Assembly: GCF_000826105.1 (NCBI RefSeq)
Contig: NZ_CCYK01000007.1
Location: 558,001-622,000, forward strand
From: Pseudomonas massiliensis
GTDB lineage: Bacteria; Pseudomonadota; Gammaproteobacteria; Pseudomonadales; Pseudomonadaceae
DNA: 64,000 bases
Direction of reading: 5' to 3'
Under the pieces are notes generated by a model. The model was given only the letters and a program-made list of their open reading frames with translations, had not been told where the DNA came from and did no database searches. A program made the position numbers and the translations under genes. Of this stretch, positions 19,812 to 28,785 are shown one piece after another. Numbering within the stretch: position 1 is the stretch's first letter; every line of letters begins with the position of its first letter.

Positions 19812-20618
19812 TCATTTGCCGGCGCCGGCGACCGATTCGCCGCCGCGTGTCAGGTAATAGGCGCCCAGAATGGGCAGCATGGTCACCAGCATCACCAACA
19901 TGGCCACCACGTTGGTGACGGGGACATCCCGCGGCCGCGCCAGTTGGTTGAGCAGCCAAACGGGCAGGGTGCGTTCATTGCCGGAAGTAAAGGTGGTGAC
20001 GATGATTTCATCGAAGGATAGGGCGAAAGCCAGCATTCCCCCGGCCAGCAGGGCCGAGCCCAGGTTCGGCAGGATAATGTAACGGAAGGTCTGCCAGCCA
20101 TCGGCGCCCAGGTCCATGGAAGCTTCGATCAGGCTATGGGATGTGCGCCTGAGCCGGGCGATGACGTTGTTGTAGACAATCACCACGCAGAAGGTGGCAT
20201 GGCCGACCACGATGGTGAACAGCCCAGGCTCGATGCCGAGGGTCTTGAAGGCCGACAGCAAGGCGATACCCGTGACGATGCCCGGCAGGGCGATGGGCAG
20301 GATCAGCATCAGCGACACGGCGTCCTTGCCGAAGAACGTTCGCCGGTAGAGCGCCGCCGCGGCCAGGGTGCCCAGCACAAGGGCCAGCGCCGTGGCCAGG
20401 CAGGCCACCTGTAGCGACAGCTTGATCGCCAGGACTACATCCTCCCGGGCAAAGGCAGCGCTGAACCATTTAAGGGTCCAGCCCCGGGGCGGGAAGCTGA
20501 AGGCGGCATCCTCGGTGTTGAACGCGTACAGGAAGATCACCAGAATCGGTACATGCAGGAAAGCCAACCCGCTCCAGGCCGCGATACGCAGCCCGATGGA
20601 CGCTTTTTCAGAGTGCAT
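19812..20618 (-). CDS. ydcV: ABC transporter permease, YdcV/PotC-like
   Basis: A 268-residue inner-membrane permease with about six helices. The EAA-loop signature [20 protein letters not shown] (about residues 165-185), which contacts the ATPase, is clear. It pairs with the YdcU-like permease, whose gene overlaps it by 11 bases, pointing to translational coupling. The cluster context indicates putrescine or another polyamine as substrate. The gene symbol is by analogy with E. coli ydcSTUV. Confidence 0.9.
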   Translation of the reverse strand: MHSEKASIGLRIAAWSGLAFLHVPILVIFLYAFNTEDAAFSFPPRGWTLKWFSAAFAREDVVLAIKLSLQVACLATALALVLGTLAAAALYRRTFFGKDAVSLMLILPIALPGIVTGIALLSAFKTLGIEPGLFTIVVGHATFCVVIVYNNVIARLRRTSHSLIEASMDLGADGWQTFRYIILPNLGSALLAGGMLAFALSFDEIIVTTFTSGNERTLPVWLLNQLARPRDVPVTNVVAMLVMLVTMLPILGAYYLTRGGESVAGAGK

Positions 20619-21558
20619 CGAAGGCCCCCAGGCGACGGACGATGGTCAGGTAGAGCGCAATGAGCACGATGGGCACCAGGGTGAAGGCGGCGGCCATGGG
20701 CAAGTTGCCGATGGCCCCCTGCTGGGCGTACACCATGCTCCCTATGAAATACCCTGGCGGGCCGATCAACTGCGGCACGATGAAATCTCCCAGGGTGAGA
20801 GAAAAGGTAAAGATCGAGCCTGCCGCGATACCTGGTACCGCCAGGGGCAATACCACCTGCATGAACGTCTGCCGTGGCGTGGCGCCAAGGTCGGCCGAAG
20901 CTTGCAGCAGCGACGGCGGCAGGCGCTCCAGGGCCGCCTGGATCGGCAGGATCATGAATGGCAGCCAGATATAAACGAACACCAGGAAGCGGCCCAGATG
21001 CGAGGTGGACAGGGTGCTGCCGCCAATGCCGGGTAGGTTCAGCAGCCAGCCCAGCAGGCCGCCCAGCCCCAGGTGATCGACGAACCACTGGAGCACTCCT
21101 CCCTTGGCCAGCAGCAGCGTCCAGGCGTAGGCCTTGACGATGTAGCTCGCCCACATGGGCAGCATCACTGCGATGTAGAAAAAGGCTTTGACACGGCCCT
21201 GGGTGTAGCGGGCCATGTACCAGGCGATGGGAAACGCGATGACTGCGCTGGCGACCGACACGGCCAGGGCCATGGTCAGGGTACGCAGGATGATGTCCAG
21301 GTTGGCCGGCACGAAGAGCGCGCCGAGGTTGGCCCAGGTCAGGTCCGCGGTCACCGTCATGCTGAAATCGTCGAAGGTGTAGAACCCTTGCCAGAGCAGG
21401 TTCAGCAGTGCCCCCAGGTAAATGACCCCGAACCAGAGCAACGGCGGCACCAGCAACAGCGCCAGGTAGAGGTTGGGCCGCCGGTAAAGCAGGTCGGCCA
21501 ACCGGCGCAGGGTGGGCCTGCGCGGAGCGGGTGCGGGTGACTCCAGTGCCAGGGCCAT
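20608..21558 (-). CDS. ydcU: ABC transporter permease, YdcU/PotB-like
   Basis: The 316-residue permease has six main membrane helices after a short cytoplasmic N-terminus. Its EAA loop reads [20 protein letters not shown]. The segments [19 protein letters not shown] and [19 protein letters not shown] are typical of polyamine-transporter PotB relatives. It begins 1 base after the ATPase gene stops and overlaps the next permease gene, so it belongs to one operon. Confidence 0.9.
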   Translation of the reverse strand: MALALESPAPAPRRPTLRRLADLLYRRPNLYLALLLVPPLLWFGVIYLGALLNLLWQGFYTFDDFSMTVTADLTWANLGALFVPANLDIILRTLTMALAVSVASAVIAFPIAWYMARYTQGRVKAFFYIAVMLPMWASYIVKAYAWTLLLAKGGVLQWFVDHLGLGGLLGWLLNLPGIGGSTLSTSHLGRFLVFVYIWLPFMILPIQAALERLPPSLLQASADLGATPRQTFMQVVLPLAVPGIAAGSIFTFSLTLGDFIVPQLIGPPGYFIGSMVYAQQGAIGNLPMAAAFTLVPIVLIALYLTIVRRLGAFDAL

Positions 21559-21559
21559 G

Positions 21560-22585
21560 TCAGCGCGCCTCGTCCAGCAGCGGCACCATGGCCGCCCGGG
21601 GCCAATGCAGGGTCAGCCGCTGGCCGGGCTGGGGCGCATTGCCATCGAACTGCCAGTTCTGGTTGGCCTGGCTGACATTCAGAGGCTGACCATTGCCCAG
21701 GCGCACCTCGTAGCGAGTGCTATTGCCCTGGAACTGCACGTCCTGCACGGTGGCATCCACGCGCACATGGTCGACATGATCCGGCAGGCCAAGGCGTATG
21801 TGTTCCGGACGAATCGAAAAGGCCCCCGGAACGCCACGCAAGGTAGTGGCCAGCTCTCCGCGCAGAACATTGGAGGTGCCCACGAACTCGGCCACGAAGA
21901 CAGTGGCCGGTTTGCTGTAGAGGTTACGCGGGCTGTCGCATTGTTCGATGCGGCCTTTGTTGAATACTGCCACTCGATCGCTCATGGACAAGGCTTCGGT
22001 CTGGTCGTGGGTCACGAACACGAAGGTGATCCCCAGTTGCCGCTGCAGCTTTTTGAGCTCGCCCTGCATCTGTTCGCGAAGCTTGAGGTCCAGCGCCCCC
22101 AGGGGCTCATCCAGCAGCAGCACACGCGGGCGGTTCACCAGCGCGCGGGCGAGGGCCACTCGCTGACGTTGGCCGCCAGACAACTGTGCCGGCTTGCGCT
22201 CGCCGAAACCGGCCAGGGCAACCATGGCCAAGGCTTCCTCAGCGCGGGCCAGGCGTTCAGCCTTGCCGACACCCTTGACCTTGAGGCCATAGGCCACGTT
22301 GTCGCGCACGCTCATATGGGGGAACAGGGCATAGTCCTGGAAAACCGTATTGACATCACGGCGATAGGGGGGCAGCCCGGCAGCTTCTATGCCATGGATG
22401 CGGATGGACCCGGCGCTGGGCTGCTCGAACCCGGCGATCAACCTCAGGCAAGTGGTCTTGCCGGAGCCTGAGGGCCCGAGCATGGAGAAGAACTCCCCGT
22501 CCCGGATGTCGATGGACACCCGGTCTACAGCCTTGACCTCCCCGAACTGGCGAGATACGTCAGTAAATTGCACCGCAGCGGTCAT
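21560..22585 (-). CDS. ydcT: ABC transporter ATP-binding protein, YdcT/PotA-like
   Basis: The 341-residue ATPase energises polyamine import. Walker A is GPSGSGKTT (37-45), followed by the Q-loop DYALFPHMSV, signature LSGGQRQRVALARAL, Walker B VLLLDEPLGALD and the H-loop VTHDQTEALSM. A C-terminal TOBE-type domain (about 250-340) is typical of PotA/MalK regulators. ATG 22585 is chosen for the start MTAAVQFTDVSRQFGE; the longer upstream frame lies over REP elements. The binding-protein gene is 137 bases upstream and that gap holds two REP-like hairpins. Confidence 0.93.
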   Translation of the reverse strand: MTAAVQFTDVSRQFGEVKAVDRVSIDIRDGEFFSMLGPSGSGKTTCLRLIAGFEQPSAGSIRIHGIEAAGLPPYRRDVNTVFQDYALFPHMSVRDNVAYGLKVKGVGKAERLARAEEALAMVALAGFGERKPAQLSGGQRQRVALARALVNRPRVLLLDEPLGALDLKLREQMQGELKKLQRQLGITFVFVTHDQTEALSMSDRVAVFNKGRIEQCDSPRNLYSKPATVFVAEFVGTSNVLRGELATTLRGVPGAFSIRPEHIRLGLPDHVDHVRVDATVQDVQFQGNSTRYEVRLGNGQPLNVSQANQNWQFDGNAPQPGQRLTLHWPRAAMVPLLDEAR

Positions 22586-22650
22586 GATGATTGCCCTTTG
22601 CCGAGAGGAATACGGGCATGGCGCGCCCGCGTGCTTGCCAGGAGGTTGCA

Positions 22651-22716
22651 GTAGGAGCCAGCGAAGCTGGCGATCCGGCCAGCCTTCGCCCATTGGCCAG
22701 CATCGCTGGCGCCAAC
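22651..22716. repeat. Two REP-like hairpins between ydcS- and ydcT-like genes
   Basis: The elements GCCAGC-gaa-GCTGGC (22657-22671) and GCCAGC-atc-GCTGGC (22696-22710) lie in the message between the binding-protein stop (22723) and the ATPase start (22585). Elsewhere REP sequences in such a position stabilise the upstream mRNA and lower expression of downstream transporter subunits. Confidence 0.8.
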
Positions 22717-22722
22717 AGACGG

Positions 22723-23874
22723 CTAGCGGCCGCCCATGATCGCGATATAGTCCTGGGTCCAGCGGCTGTAGGGCACGAACTTTCCGCCCTCGGCCTGGGG
22801 GGTCTTCCAGAAGGCGATCTTGTCGAAGAGGTCGTAGCCATTGGTGGCGCAGCCCTCGGCACCGAGCAGCTCACTGGCCTTGCAGGCCTGGGGCACGGCT
22901 GGCAGCGAGCCGAACCAGGCCGCCACGTCGCCCTGGACTTTTGGCTGCAGTGACCAGTCCATCCACTTGTAGGCGCAGTTGGGATGCTTGGCTTCGGCGT
23001 GGAGCATGGTGGTATCCGCCCAGCCGGTAGCTCCTTCCTTGGGCACCGTGGAGGCCACGGGTTGGTTGTCTGCCTTCAGGCCATTGACCATGTAGCCCCA
23101 GGAACTGGTCGCAACCACGCCCTCATTCTTCACATCGCTCATCTGTACCGTGGCGTCGTGCCAATAGCGGTGAATGAGAGGTTTCTGCTGGCGCAGCAAG
23201 TCCAGCACGGCCTTGTACTGGGCTTCAGTCAGTTGGTAGGGGTCCTGGATGCCCAGCTCAGGCCTGGCGCTTTTCAGGTACAAGGCTGCATCGGCGATAT
23301 AGATGGGGCCGTCATAGGCCTGCACGCGGCCTTTGTTCGGCTTGCCATCGGGCAAGCCCTGGGGCTCGAACACCACGCTCCAGCTGCTGGGCGCGGTCTT
23401 GAACACCTGCGTGTTGTACATCAGGACGTTGGGGCCCCACTGGTAAGGCGTGCCGTATACCTGCTGGTTCACCACGAACCATGGCCCGTCAGCCAGGCGA
23501 GGGTCCAGGTTCTTCCAACGGGGGATCAGCGCCGTATTGATGGGCTGAACCCGCTTGCCCGCGATCAGGCGCAGGGAAGCATCACCCGACGCGGTGACCA
23601 GGTCGTACCCGCCCTTGGCCATGAGGCTGACCATTTCATCCGAGGTTGCCGCGGTCTTGACCTCGACCTTGCAACCGGTTTCCTTCTCGAAGCCGGTGAC
23701 CCAGTCATAGCGCTTGTCGCTTTCGCCGCGCTCGATATAGCCGGGCCAGGCAATGATATCCAGGTGGCCTTCACCGGCGCCTAGAGCCTTGGGAAGTTCG
23801 GCGGCCTGGACGCCGACGCTGGCGAGCAGGCCCGTGGTGATTGCGCTGAGCAAGGTGGTCGTGGACGCGGACAT
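22723..23874 (-). CDS. ydcS: Polyamine ABC transporter substrate-binding protein, YdcS/PotD-like
   Basis: The 383-residue periplasmic protein has a Sec signal (MSASTTTLLSAITTGLLAS, cleaved after VQA). The mature protein includes LDIIAWPGYIERG, the conserved DLVTASGDASLRLIAGKRV, and ATSSWGYMVNGL, matching PF13416-type polyamine-binding proteins. The residues lining a polyamine pocket cannot be checked from sequence alone. The gene is first of the four transporter genes and follows the second aldehyde dehydrogenase by 85 bases. It would deliver putrescine or a related amine to the YdcTUV complex. Confidence 0.9.
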   Translation of the reverse strand: MSASTTTLLSAITTGLLASVGVQAAELPKALGAGEGHLDIIAWPGYIERGESDKRYDWVTGFEKETGCKVEVKTAATSDEMVSLMAKGGYDLVTASGDASLRLIAGKRVQPINTALIPRWKNLDPRLADGPWFVVNQQVYGTPYQWGPNVLMYNTQVFKTAPSSWSVVFEPQGLPDGKPNKGRVQAYDGPIYIADAALYLKSARPELGIQDPYQLTEAQYKAVLDLLRQQKPLIHRYWHDATVQMSDVKNEGVVATSSWGYMVNGLKADNQPVASTVPKEGATGWADTTMLHAEAKHPNCAYKWMDWSLQPKVQGDVAAWFGSLPAVPQACKASELLGAEGCATNGYDLFDKIAFWKTPQAEGGKFVPYSRWTQDYIAIMGGR

Positions 23875-23959
23875 GGATTTCCCTCTTTTTCAAATTATCG
23901 TCGGGGCAGCGGTGAGCCAAGGACAGCTTCGCATTCGTTATTGTTGTGGGGCTGGAGCC

Positions 23960-25426
23960 TCAGTCCAGCACTTCCCGGTGGCGCGCCATGATGTGGCGTA
24001 CCACGCTGTAGTCCTGCAGCGAATCGCTGGACAGGTCCTTGCCATAGCCGGAGCGTTTCAGGCCGCCGTGAGGCATTTCGCTGGCGAGCATGAAATGGCT
24101 GTTGATCCAGGTGCAGCCATACTCCAGCCGGGAAGCGAACTGCATGGCCTTGTCCAGGTCGCGGGTCCAGACCGACGAGGCCAGGCCATATTCAGAGGCG
24201 TTGGCCCAGCCCAGGGCCTGCTCGGCGGTGTCGAAGCGCGTCACGGTGACCACCGGGCCGAAAACTTCCCGTTGCACGATCTCGTCGGTTTGCCTGCAGC
24301 CGGCCAGCAAAGTGGGCTGGTAATAAAAGCCTGGGCCTGAATGGGTGGCCGCGCCTGTGACGCGCTCGATATGCGGTTGGCTCAGGGCGCGCTCCACGAA
24401 GCTGGCGACTCGGTCGCGTTGGCGGGCACTGATCAGCGGGCCCAGCTCGTTGTCCTGGTCACGCTTGCTGGCGAAGCGCAAGCTGCCCACCGCTGTACCC
24501 AGTTCGGCCACCAGGCGATCATGGATACCGGCCTGGGCATAGACACGGCAGGCTGCGGTACAGTCCTGGCCGGCGTTGTAATAGCCATAGGTGCGAATGC
24601 CTTCCACCACCGCCTCCAGGTCGGCGTCGTCGCAAACGATCACCGGTGCCTTGCCGCCCAGTTCCAGATGGGTACGCTTGAGGGTGCGGGCGGCCGCCTG
24701 GAGAATCTTCTGCCCGGTGACGATATCGCCGGTAAGCGACACCATGCGCACCCGAGGGTCGCTGACCAGTTGTCCACCCACGCCATCCCCTCCACCGCAG
24801 ACGACGTTCAGCACCCCGGCCGGCAGCAGCTCGGCCAGATCGGGCAGCAATGCCAATACGCTCAAGGGCGTGTGTTCGGAGGGTTTGAAGACCAGGGTAT
24901 TACCGGCGGCCAGCGCTGGGGCCAGTTTCCAGGCCGCCATCATCAAGGGGTAGTTCCAGGGCGCGATGGATGCCACCACGCCCACCGGGTCTCGGCGTAC
25001 CATGCTGGTGTAGCCAGGGACGTATTCGCCCGCCAGCTGTCCCGTCTGACAGCGGACCGCCCCGGCGAAAAATCGGAATACGTCCACGCTGGCGGCCAGG
25101 TCGTCCTGGCGAGCCAGGTGCAAAGGCTTGCCGCAATTGAGGGCCTCGATCCGAGCCAATTGATCGGCCCTGGCTTCGATGCGTTCGGCGATGGCCAACA
25201 GGCGATTGGCGCGCTGCTGGGGCGTGGTTCGCGACCAGGCCGGGAACGCCCGACTGGCGGCCGCGATCGCCGCCTCCACCTGAGCGGGGCTGGCTTCGGC
25301 CACCTGGGCCAAGGCATTGCCATCGCTGGGGTCCAAGATGGTCTCGGCCATGCCTTCGCCTGCCACCAGTTGGCCGTCGATCAGCAAGGCAGTGCGCAAG
25401 GGCTCGAACAGGTCGAAACGGGGCAT
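23960..25426 (-). CDS. Gamma-aminobutyraldehyde dehydrogenase-like enzyme, copy 2
   Basis: A 488-residue aldehyde dehydrogenase close to the PatD-like copy at 18371-19795. Shared blocks include [46 protein letters not shown] and the nucleophile Cys289 in [14 protein letters not shown]. The N-terminus carries about ten extra residues and the C-terminus ends ARHREVLD. It heads the operon, directly downstream of the lysR gene and a palindromic probable operator. It could be specific for a different aminoaldehyde, for example from spermidine or agmatine breakdown, but this is inference. Confidence 0.88.
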   Translation of the reverse strand: MPRFDLFEPLRTALLIDGQLVAGEGMAETILDPSDGNALAQVAEASPAQVEAAIAAASRAFPAWSRTTPQQRANRLLAIAERIEARADQLARIEALNCGKPLHLARQDDLAASVDVFRFFAGAVRCQTGQLAGEYVPGYTSMVRRDPVGVVASIAPWNYPLMMAAWKLAPALAAGNTLVFKPSEHTPLSVLALLPDLAELLPAGVLNVVCGGGDGVGGQLVSDPRVRMVSLTGDIVTGQKILQAAARTLKRTHLELGGKAPVIVCDDADLEAVVEGIRTYGYYNAGQDCTAACRVYAQAGIHDRLVAELGTAVGSLRFASKRDQDNELGPLISARQRDRVASFVERALSQPHIERVTGAATHSGPGFYYQPTLLAGCRQTDEIVQREVFGPVVTVTRFDTAEQALGWANASEYGLASSVWTRDLDKAMQFASRLEYGCTWINSHFMLASEMPHGGLKRSGYGKDLSSDSLQDYSVVRHIMARHREVLD

Positions 25427-25466
25427 GGCAAAGCCTCGACGAAGCGGTTGTCTGGCCTGCAGCCTA

Positions 25467-25484
25467 GTAGCGCCGGTGCGCTAC
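25467..25484. promoter_or_regulatory. Palindrome upstream of the polyamine cluster, candidate operator
   Basis: The perfect 7-bp arms GTAGCGC-cggt-GCGCTAC sit in the 91-base gap between the lysR stop and the second aldehyde dehydrogenase start, 40 bases upstream of that ATG. They lie within AT-rich promoter-like sequence (TTTGTC to TACTAG with a 16-base spacer on the minus strand). Confidence 0.45.
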
Positions 25485-25517
25485 CGACAAATATCAAATA
25501 TCGAAAGCTGCGTTCGA

Positions 25518-26426
25518 TTAAACCGAATGCTTGCGGGCATGTTGCTCGCGGGCCGTGGTGAGGAAGGGGTCAACCAGCGGAGGCCGCGCGCTGCCCCGGC
25601 GCCAAGCCAGACCCACGTCAAGCGTGCGGGTCAGGTCCACTACGCTACGCGCCTCGATGATGTCGCCTTCCAGAGACCAGGGCCGGTAAGTCATGTCAGG
25701 CTGGATCGCCACGCCTAGCCCGGCGGCCACCAGGCTACGCACCGCCTCGGTGGAAGCGCTGCGCAGGCTGATACTGGGGCGCAGTCCGGCTTCGGCCCAG
25801 ATGCGCTGGGCGTTGCGGTCCATCTCGTCGACATTGAGCTCGATCAAAGGCTCGGCGGCCACGTCCGCCAGGGCAATGTCATCACGCTCCAGCAGGGGAT
25901 GGCGCGCTGGCAGCCACAGGCGCTGGGGAGAGTGGGTCAACACCTCGGTTTGCAGGGCGTGGCGATCCTCCAGGTTGGACAGAATCAGCACTCCTACATC
26001 GATTTCGCCGTTGAGCAACAGGTGCTCGATGTAGGGGCGCTCGTCTTCCATGACCCGCAGGCTTACATTCGGGTAAGCCCGTTGGAAGCGCGTGAGCAGG
26101 TTGGCCAGGTAATACCCGGCAACCAAGCTGCTGACCCCGATGGTGAGGGTGCCGATGATCTGGTCCGTGCATTGCTGCAGGCTGCGCTTGGCGTTATCCA
26201 CCGTGGCCAGGATCAAGTGCGCCTGGCGGAGGAACTGGTGCCCTTGGTGGGTCAGGCTCATGCCCTTGGCGTGACGATTGAACAGCGAGACGCCGATTTC
26301 CTCCTCCAGTTGCTGGATCGCGGCCGTGAGCGTGGACTGTGAGATGAACACTGCCTGAGCGGCCGCCGAGATCGATCCGGTTTCGGCCACCGCGATGAAA
26401 TGACGGATCTGGCGCAGCGTCATCAT
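25518..26426 (-). CDS. LysR-type transcriptional regulator
   Basis: The 302-residue regulator has an N-terminal winged helix-turn-helix (about 1-60: MTLRQIRHFIAVAETGSISA, then SQSTLTAAIQQLEEEIGVSLF). A type 2 periplasmic-binding-like effector domain follows (about 90-295). It starts with two consecutive Met codons without a strong ribosome site. It lies upstream of and codirectional with the aldehyde dehydrogenase/polyamine transporter cluster, which it probably controls, although LysR regulators are more often divergent. It is divergent from wspA, across 221 bases. Confidence 0.9.
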   Translation of the reverse strand: MMTLRQIRHFIAVAETGSISAAAQAVFISQSTLTAAIQQLEEEIGVSLFNRHAKGMSLTHQGHQFLRQAHLILATVDNAKRSLQQCTDQIIGTLTIGVSSLVAGYYLANLLTRFQRAYPNVSLRVMEDERPYIEHLLLNGEIDVGVLILSNLEDRHALQTEVLTHSPQRLWLPARHPLLERDDIALADVAAEPLIELNVDEMDRNAQRIWAEAGLRPSISLRSASTEAVRSLVAAGLGVAIQPDMTYRPWSLEGDIIEARSVVDLTRTLDVGLAWRRGSARPPLVDPFLTTAREQHARKHSV

Positions 26427-26604
26427 GACAAGGTATCTACAAAAGAAGAGGGTGGATCCGTTATATCGAAAAAATCGAACGGGCGACAGGGGCGCGGACT
26501 ATGTCCGATGAGGCCGGTTGGCCAGCCGTGACAAGCGCCGCACGTGGCTCCGCTATCCATATTGTCATCGTGAAAGTAGCCGCCTCGCTTACCAGCCGCT
26601 GGTC

Positions 26605-26610
26605 TATACT
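26605..26610 (+). promoter_or_regulatory. Possible -10 box of the wsp operon
   Basis: TATACT lies 37 bases before the wspA start. A clear -35 hexamer was not found, so this is tentative. The rest of the 221-base gap to lysR shows no gene. Confidence 0.35.
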
Positions 26611-26647
26611 GCCCGACTTTCGCCTGCCCCCAGCCCGAGGAGTGATT

Positions 26648-28270
26648 GTGAAGAACTGGACGCTGCGCCAACGCATTCTGGCGAGCTTCGCCGTAGTGAT
26701 CGCCATCATGCTGGCGATGGTACTGATCACCTTCACCCGCTTGCTGATGATCGAGCAGGAGGCGGCCAGCCTGCGTGGCCAAAGCATTCCGGGTGTGTAT
26801 TCCGGCTCGATGATGCGCAGCGCCTGGACCGACGGCTACCTTTATACCCAGCAGTTGCTGGGGTTGAGCTATCAGCGCGAACTGGTCAGCGCCGATGAAG
26901 AACAGTACAAGGGGTTCTCGGAGCGCCTGGCCAGCCAGATGGCGGTATTCCAGAGAACCTTGAACAGCGATGAGGAGCGTGCCGCCTTCACTGAATTCGC
27001 TCGGCTGCGCGACAGCTATCAGGAAGCGCTCAAGCGTACCTTGGCGGTCTATCAGCAGCGGCGTTTCACCGAAGCCATGGAATTGTTCGAGCAGGAGCTG
27101 ACACCTGCCTGGTCGGCGGGCCGAAAGCAACTGAACCTGGTGGTTGACCTGGACCGCCAGGCTGCCGAAAAGGCCAGCGCGGCCATCGAAGGTTCCGTGG
27201 TCACTACCCGCCTGGTCATGCTGGCCAGCCTGATCGTGGCGGTGGCCGCGGCCCTGGCCTGCGGGCTATTGCTGTTGCGCAACATCATGTCGCCCACCAC
27301 CCGTCTTCTGGAGATCCTCGATGTAATGCGCGGCGGTGACCTGAGCGTGCGCCTGAACCTGGGTCGCCGGGATGAGTTCAACGCCATCGAGACCGGATTC
27401 AACGCCATGATGGAGGAGCTCAACGCCCTGGTGTCACAGGCTCAGCGTTCGTCCATCCAGGTCACCACCTCGGTTACGGAGATCGCCGCCACCTCTCGCC
27501 AGCAACAGGCCACGGCCACGGAAACCGCGGCCACGACCAGCGAAATCGGCGCAACTTCTCGAGAAATCGCCGCGACCTCTCGCGACCTGGTACGCACCAT
27601 GGGCGAGGTGACCGGCGCCGCCGACCAGGCCTCGCTGCTGGCGGACAATGGGCAGCAGGGGCTGGCGCGCATGGCCGATACCATGCAACACGTCATGGGC
27701 GCGGCGGAGCTGGTCAACGCCAAGCTGGCGACGCTCAATGAGAAAGCGAGCAACATCAACCAGGTGGTGGTCACCATCGTCAAGGTCGCCGACCAGACCA
27801 ACCTGTTGTCCCTCAACGCCGCGATCGAGGCTGAAAAGGCCGGCGAGTACGGCAGGGGCTTCGCCGTGGTGGCCACTGAAGTGCGTCGCCTGGCCGACCA
27901 GACCGCCGTGGCCACCTATGATATTGAACAGATGGTGCGCGAGATTCAGTCCGCGGTATCGGCAGGGGTCATGGGCATGGACAAGTTTTCCGAAGAAGTA
28001 CGCCGCGGCATGCTGGAAGTGCATCAGGTCGGTGAGCAGTTGAATCAGATCATTCATCAGGTCCAGGCCCTGGCGCCGCGGGTGCTGATGGTCAACGAAG
28101 GGATGCAGGCCCAGGCCACCGGCGCCGAACAGATCAACCATGCCTTGAGCCAGCTCAGCGACGCCAGCAGCCAGACAGTGGACTCGCTACGCCAGGCCAG
28201 CGCCGCCATCGACGAGCTCAGCCAAGTCGCCGCTGGGTTGCGTGGCGGTGTGTCGCGCTTCAAGGTCTGA
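26648..28270 (+). CDS. wspA: Methyl-accepting chemoreceptor WspA
   Basis: WspA senses surface contact or membrane perturbation and controls the WspE kinase. GTG 26648 is supported by GAGGAG 5 bases upstream and gives 540 residues, close to the known length. A first membrane helix (about 11-30), a periplasmic 4-helix-type domain (about 31-187), a second helix (about 188-208) and HAMP (about 208-262) are followed by a long cytoplasmic coiled coil. The signalling tip is VADQTNLLSLNAAIEAEKAG (380-399). The C-terminus lacks an obvious CheB/R-tethering pentapeptide. Its stop overlaps the wspB start by one base. Confidence 0.95.
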   Translation: MKNWTLRQRILASFAVVIAIMLAMVLITFTRLLMIEQEAASLRGQSIPGVYSGSMMRSAWTDGYLYTQQLLGLSYQRELVSADEEQYKGFSERLASQMAVFQRTLNSDEERAAFTEFARLRDSYQEALKRTLAVYQQRRFTEAMELFEQELTPAWSAGRKQLNLVVDLDRQAAEKASAAIEGSVVTTRLVMLASLIVAVAAALACGLLLLRNIMSPTTRLLEILDVMRGGDLSVRLNLGRRDEFNAIETGFNAMMEELNALVSQAQRSSIQVTTSVTEIAATSRQQQATATETAATTSEIGATSREIAATSRDLVRTMGEVTGAADQASLLADNGQQGLARMADTMQHVMGAAELVNAKLATLNEKASNINQVVVTIVKVADQTNLLSLNAAIEAEKAGEYGRGFAVVATEVRRLADQTAVATYDIEQMVREIQSAVSAGVMGMDKFSEEVRRGMLEVHQVGEQLNQIIHQVQALAPRVLMVNEGMQAQATGAEQINHALSQLSDASSQTVDSLRQASAAIDELSQVAAGLRGGVSRFKV

Positions 28271-28785
28271 TGACCAGCCCGCGCACACCGGTGGCGCCAG
28301 CCGTGCCCACCACCCAGCTTTTCTTGCTGTTCAGCCTCGGCGAGCAGCGCTTTGCCTTGCCTGCGCGGGAAGTGGTCGAGGTATTGCCACTGCTGCCGCT
28401 CAAGCCGATCCCGCGGGCACCAGGCTGGGTGGCCGGCGTATTTTCCTATCGCGGCCGGGTCGTGCCGGTGATCGACCTTTGCCATCTGGCCCTTGGCAGT
28501 CCCGCTCGGCAGCGCACCAGTACCCGGGTGGTATTGGTCAATTACCCCGGCAATCACTGCTTGGGCCTGGTGCTTGAACAGGCCAGCCAAACCCTTCGTT
28601 GTGACCTCACCGAATTCAAGCCGTACGGGCTGCTGAGCCCTGACGCGCCCTACCTGGGCCCCATCCGTGAGGATGCCCAGGGCTTGCTGCAGCGCATCAG
28701 CGTCGAGGACTTGCTCGATGAACGCGCCCGGACGCTGTTGTTCGCGCCTGAGAACGCGGCTTTGCTCGGAGGCGCGCCCAAGTGA
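28270..28785 (+). CDS. wspB: CheW-like coupling protein WspB
   Basis: The 171-residue protein is a single CheW domain (about 14-155: LFSLGEQRFALPAREVVEVL, then WVAGVFSYRGRVVPVIDL). In the Wsp pathway WspB couples WspA to WspE and, with WspD, affects receptor clustering. The ATG overlaps the wspA stop (TGATG) and its own stop overlaps the wspC GTG start by four bases, so translation is coupled through the operon. Confidence 0.94.
   Translation: MTSPRTPVAPAVPTTQLFLLFSLGEQRFALPAREVVEVLPLLPLKPIPRAPGWVAGVFSYRGRVVPVIDLCHLALGSPARQRTSTRVVLVNYPGNHCLGLVLEQASQTLRCDLTEFKPYGLLSPDAPYLGPIREDAQGLLQRISVEDLLDERARTLLFAPENAALLGGAPK

Noticed and set aside
18371..25426. Recent tandem duplication of the aldehyde dehydrogenase genes
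   Set aside because: The proteins share blocks but differ at many positions and at both ends, so the duplication is old or the genes were acquired separately.
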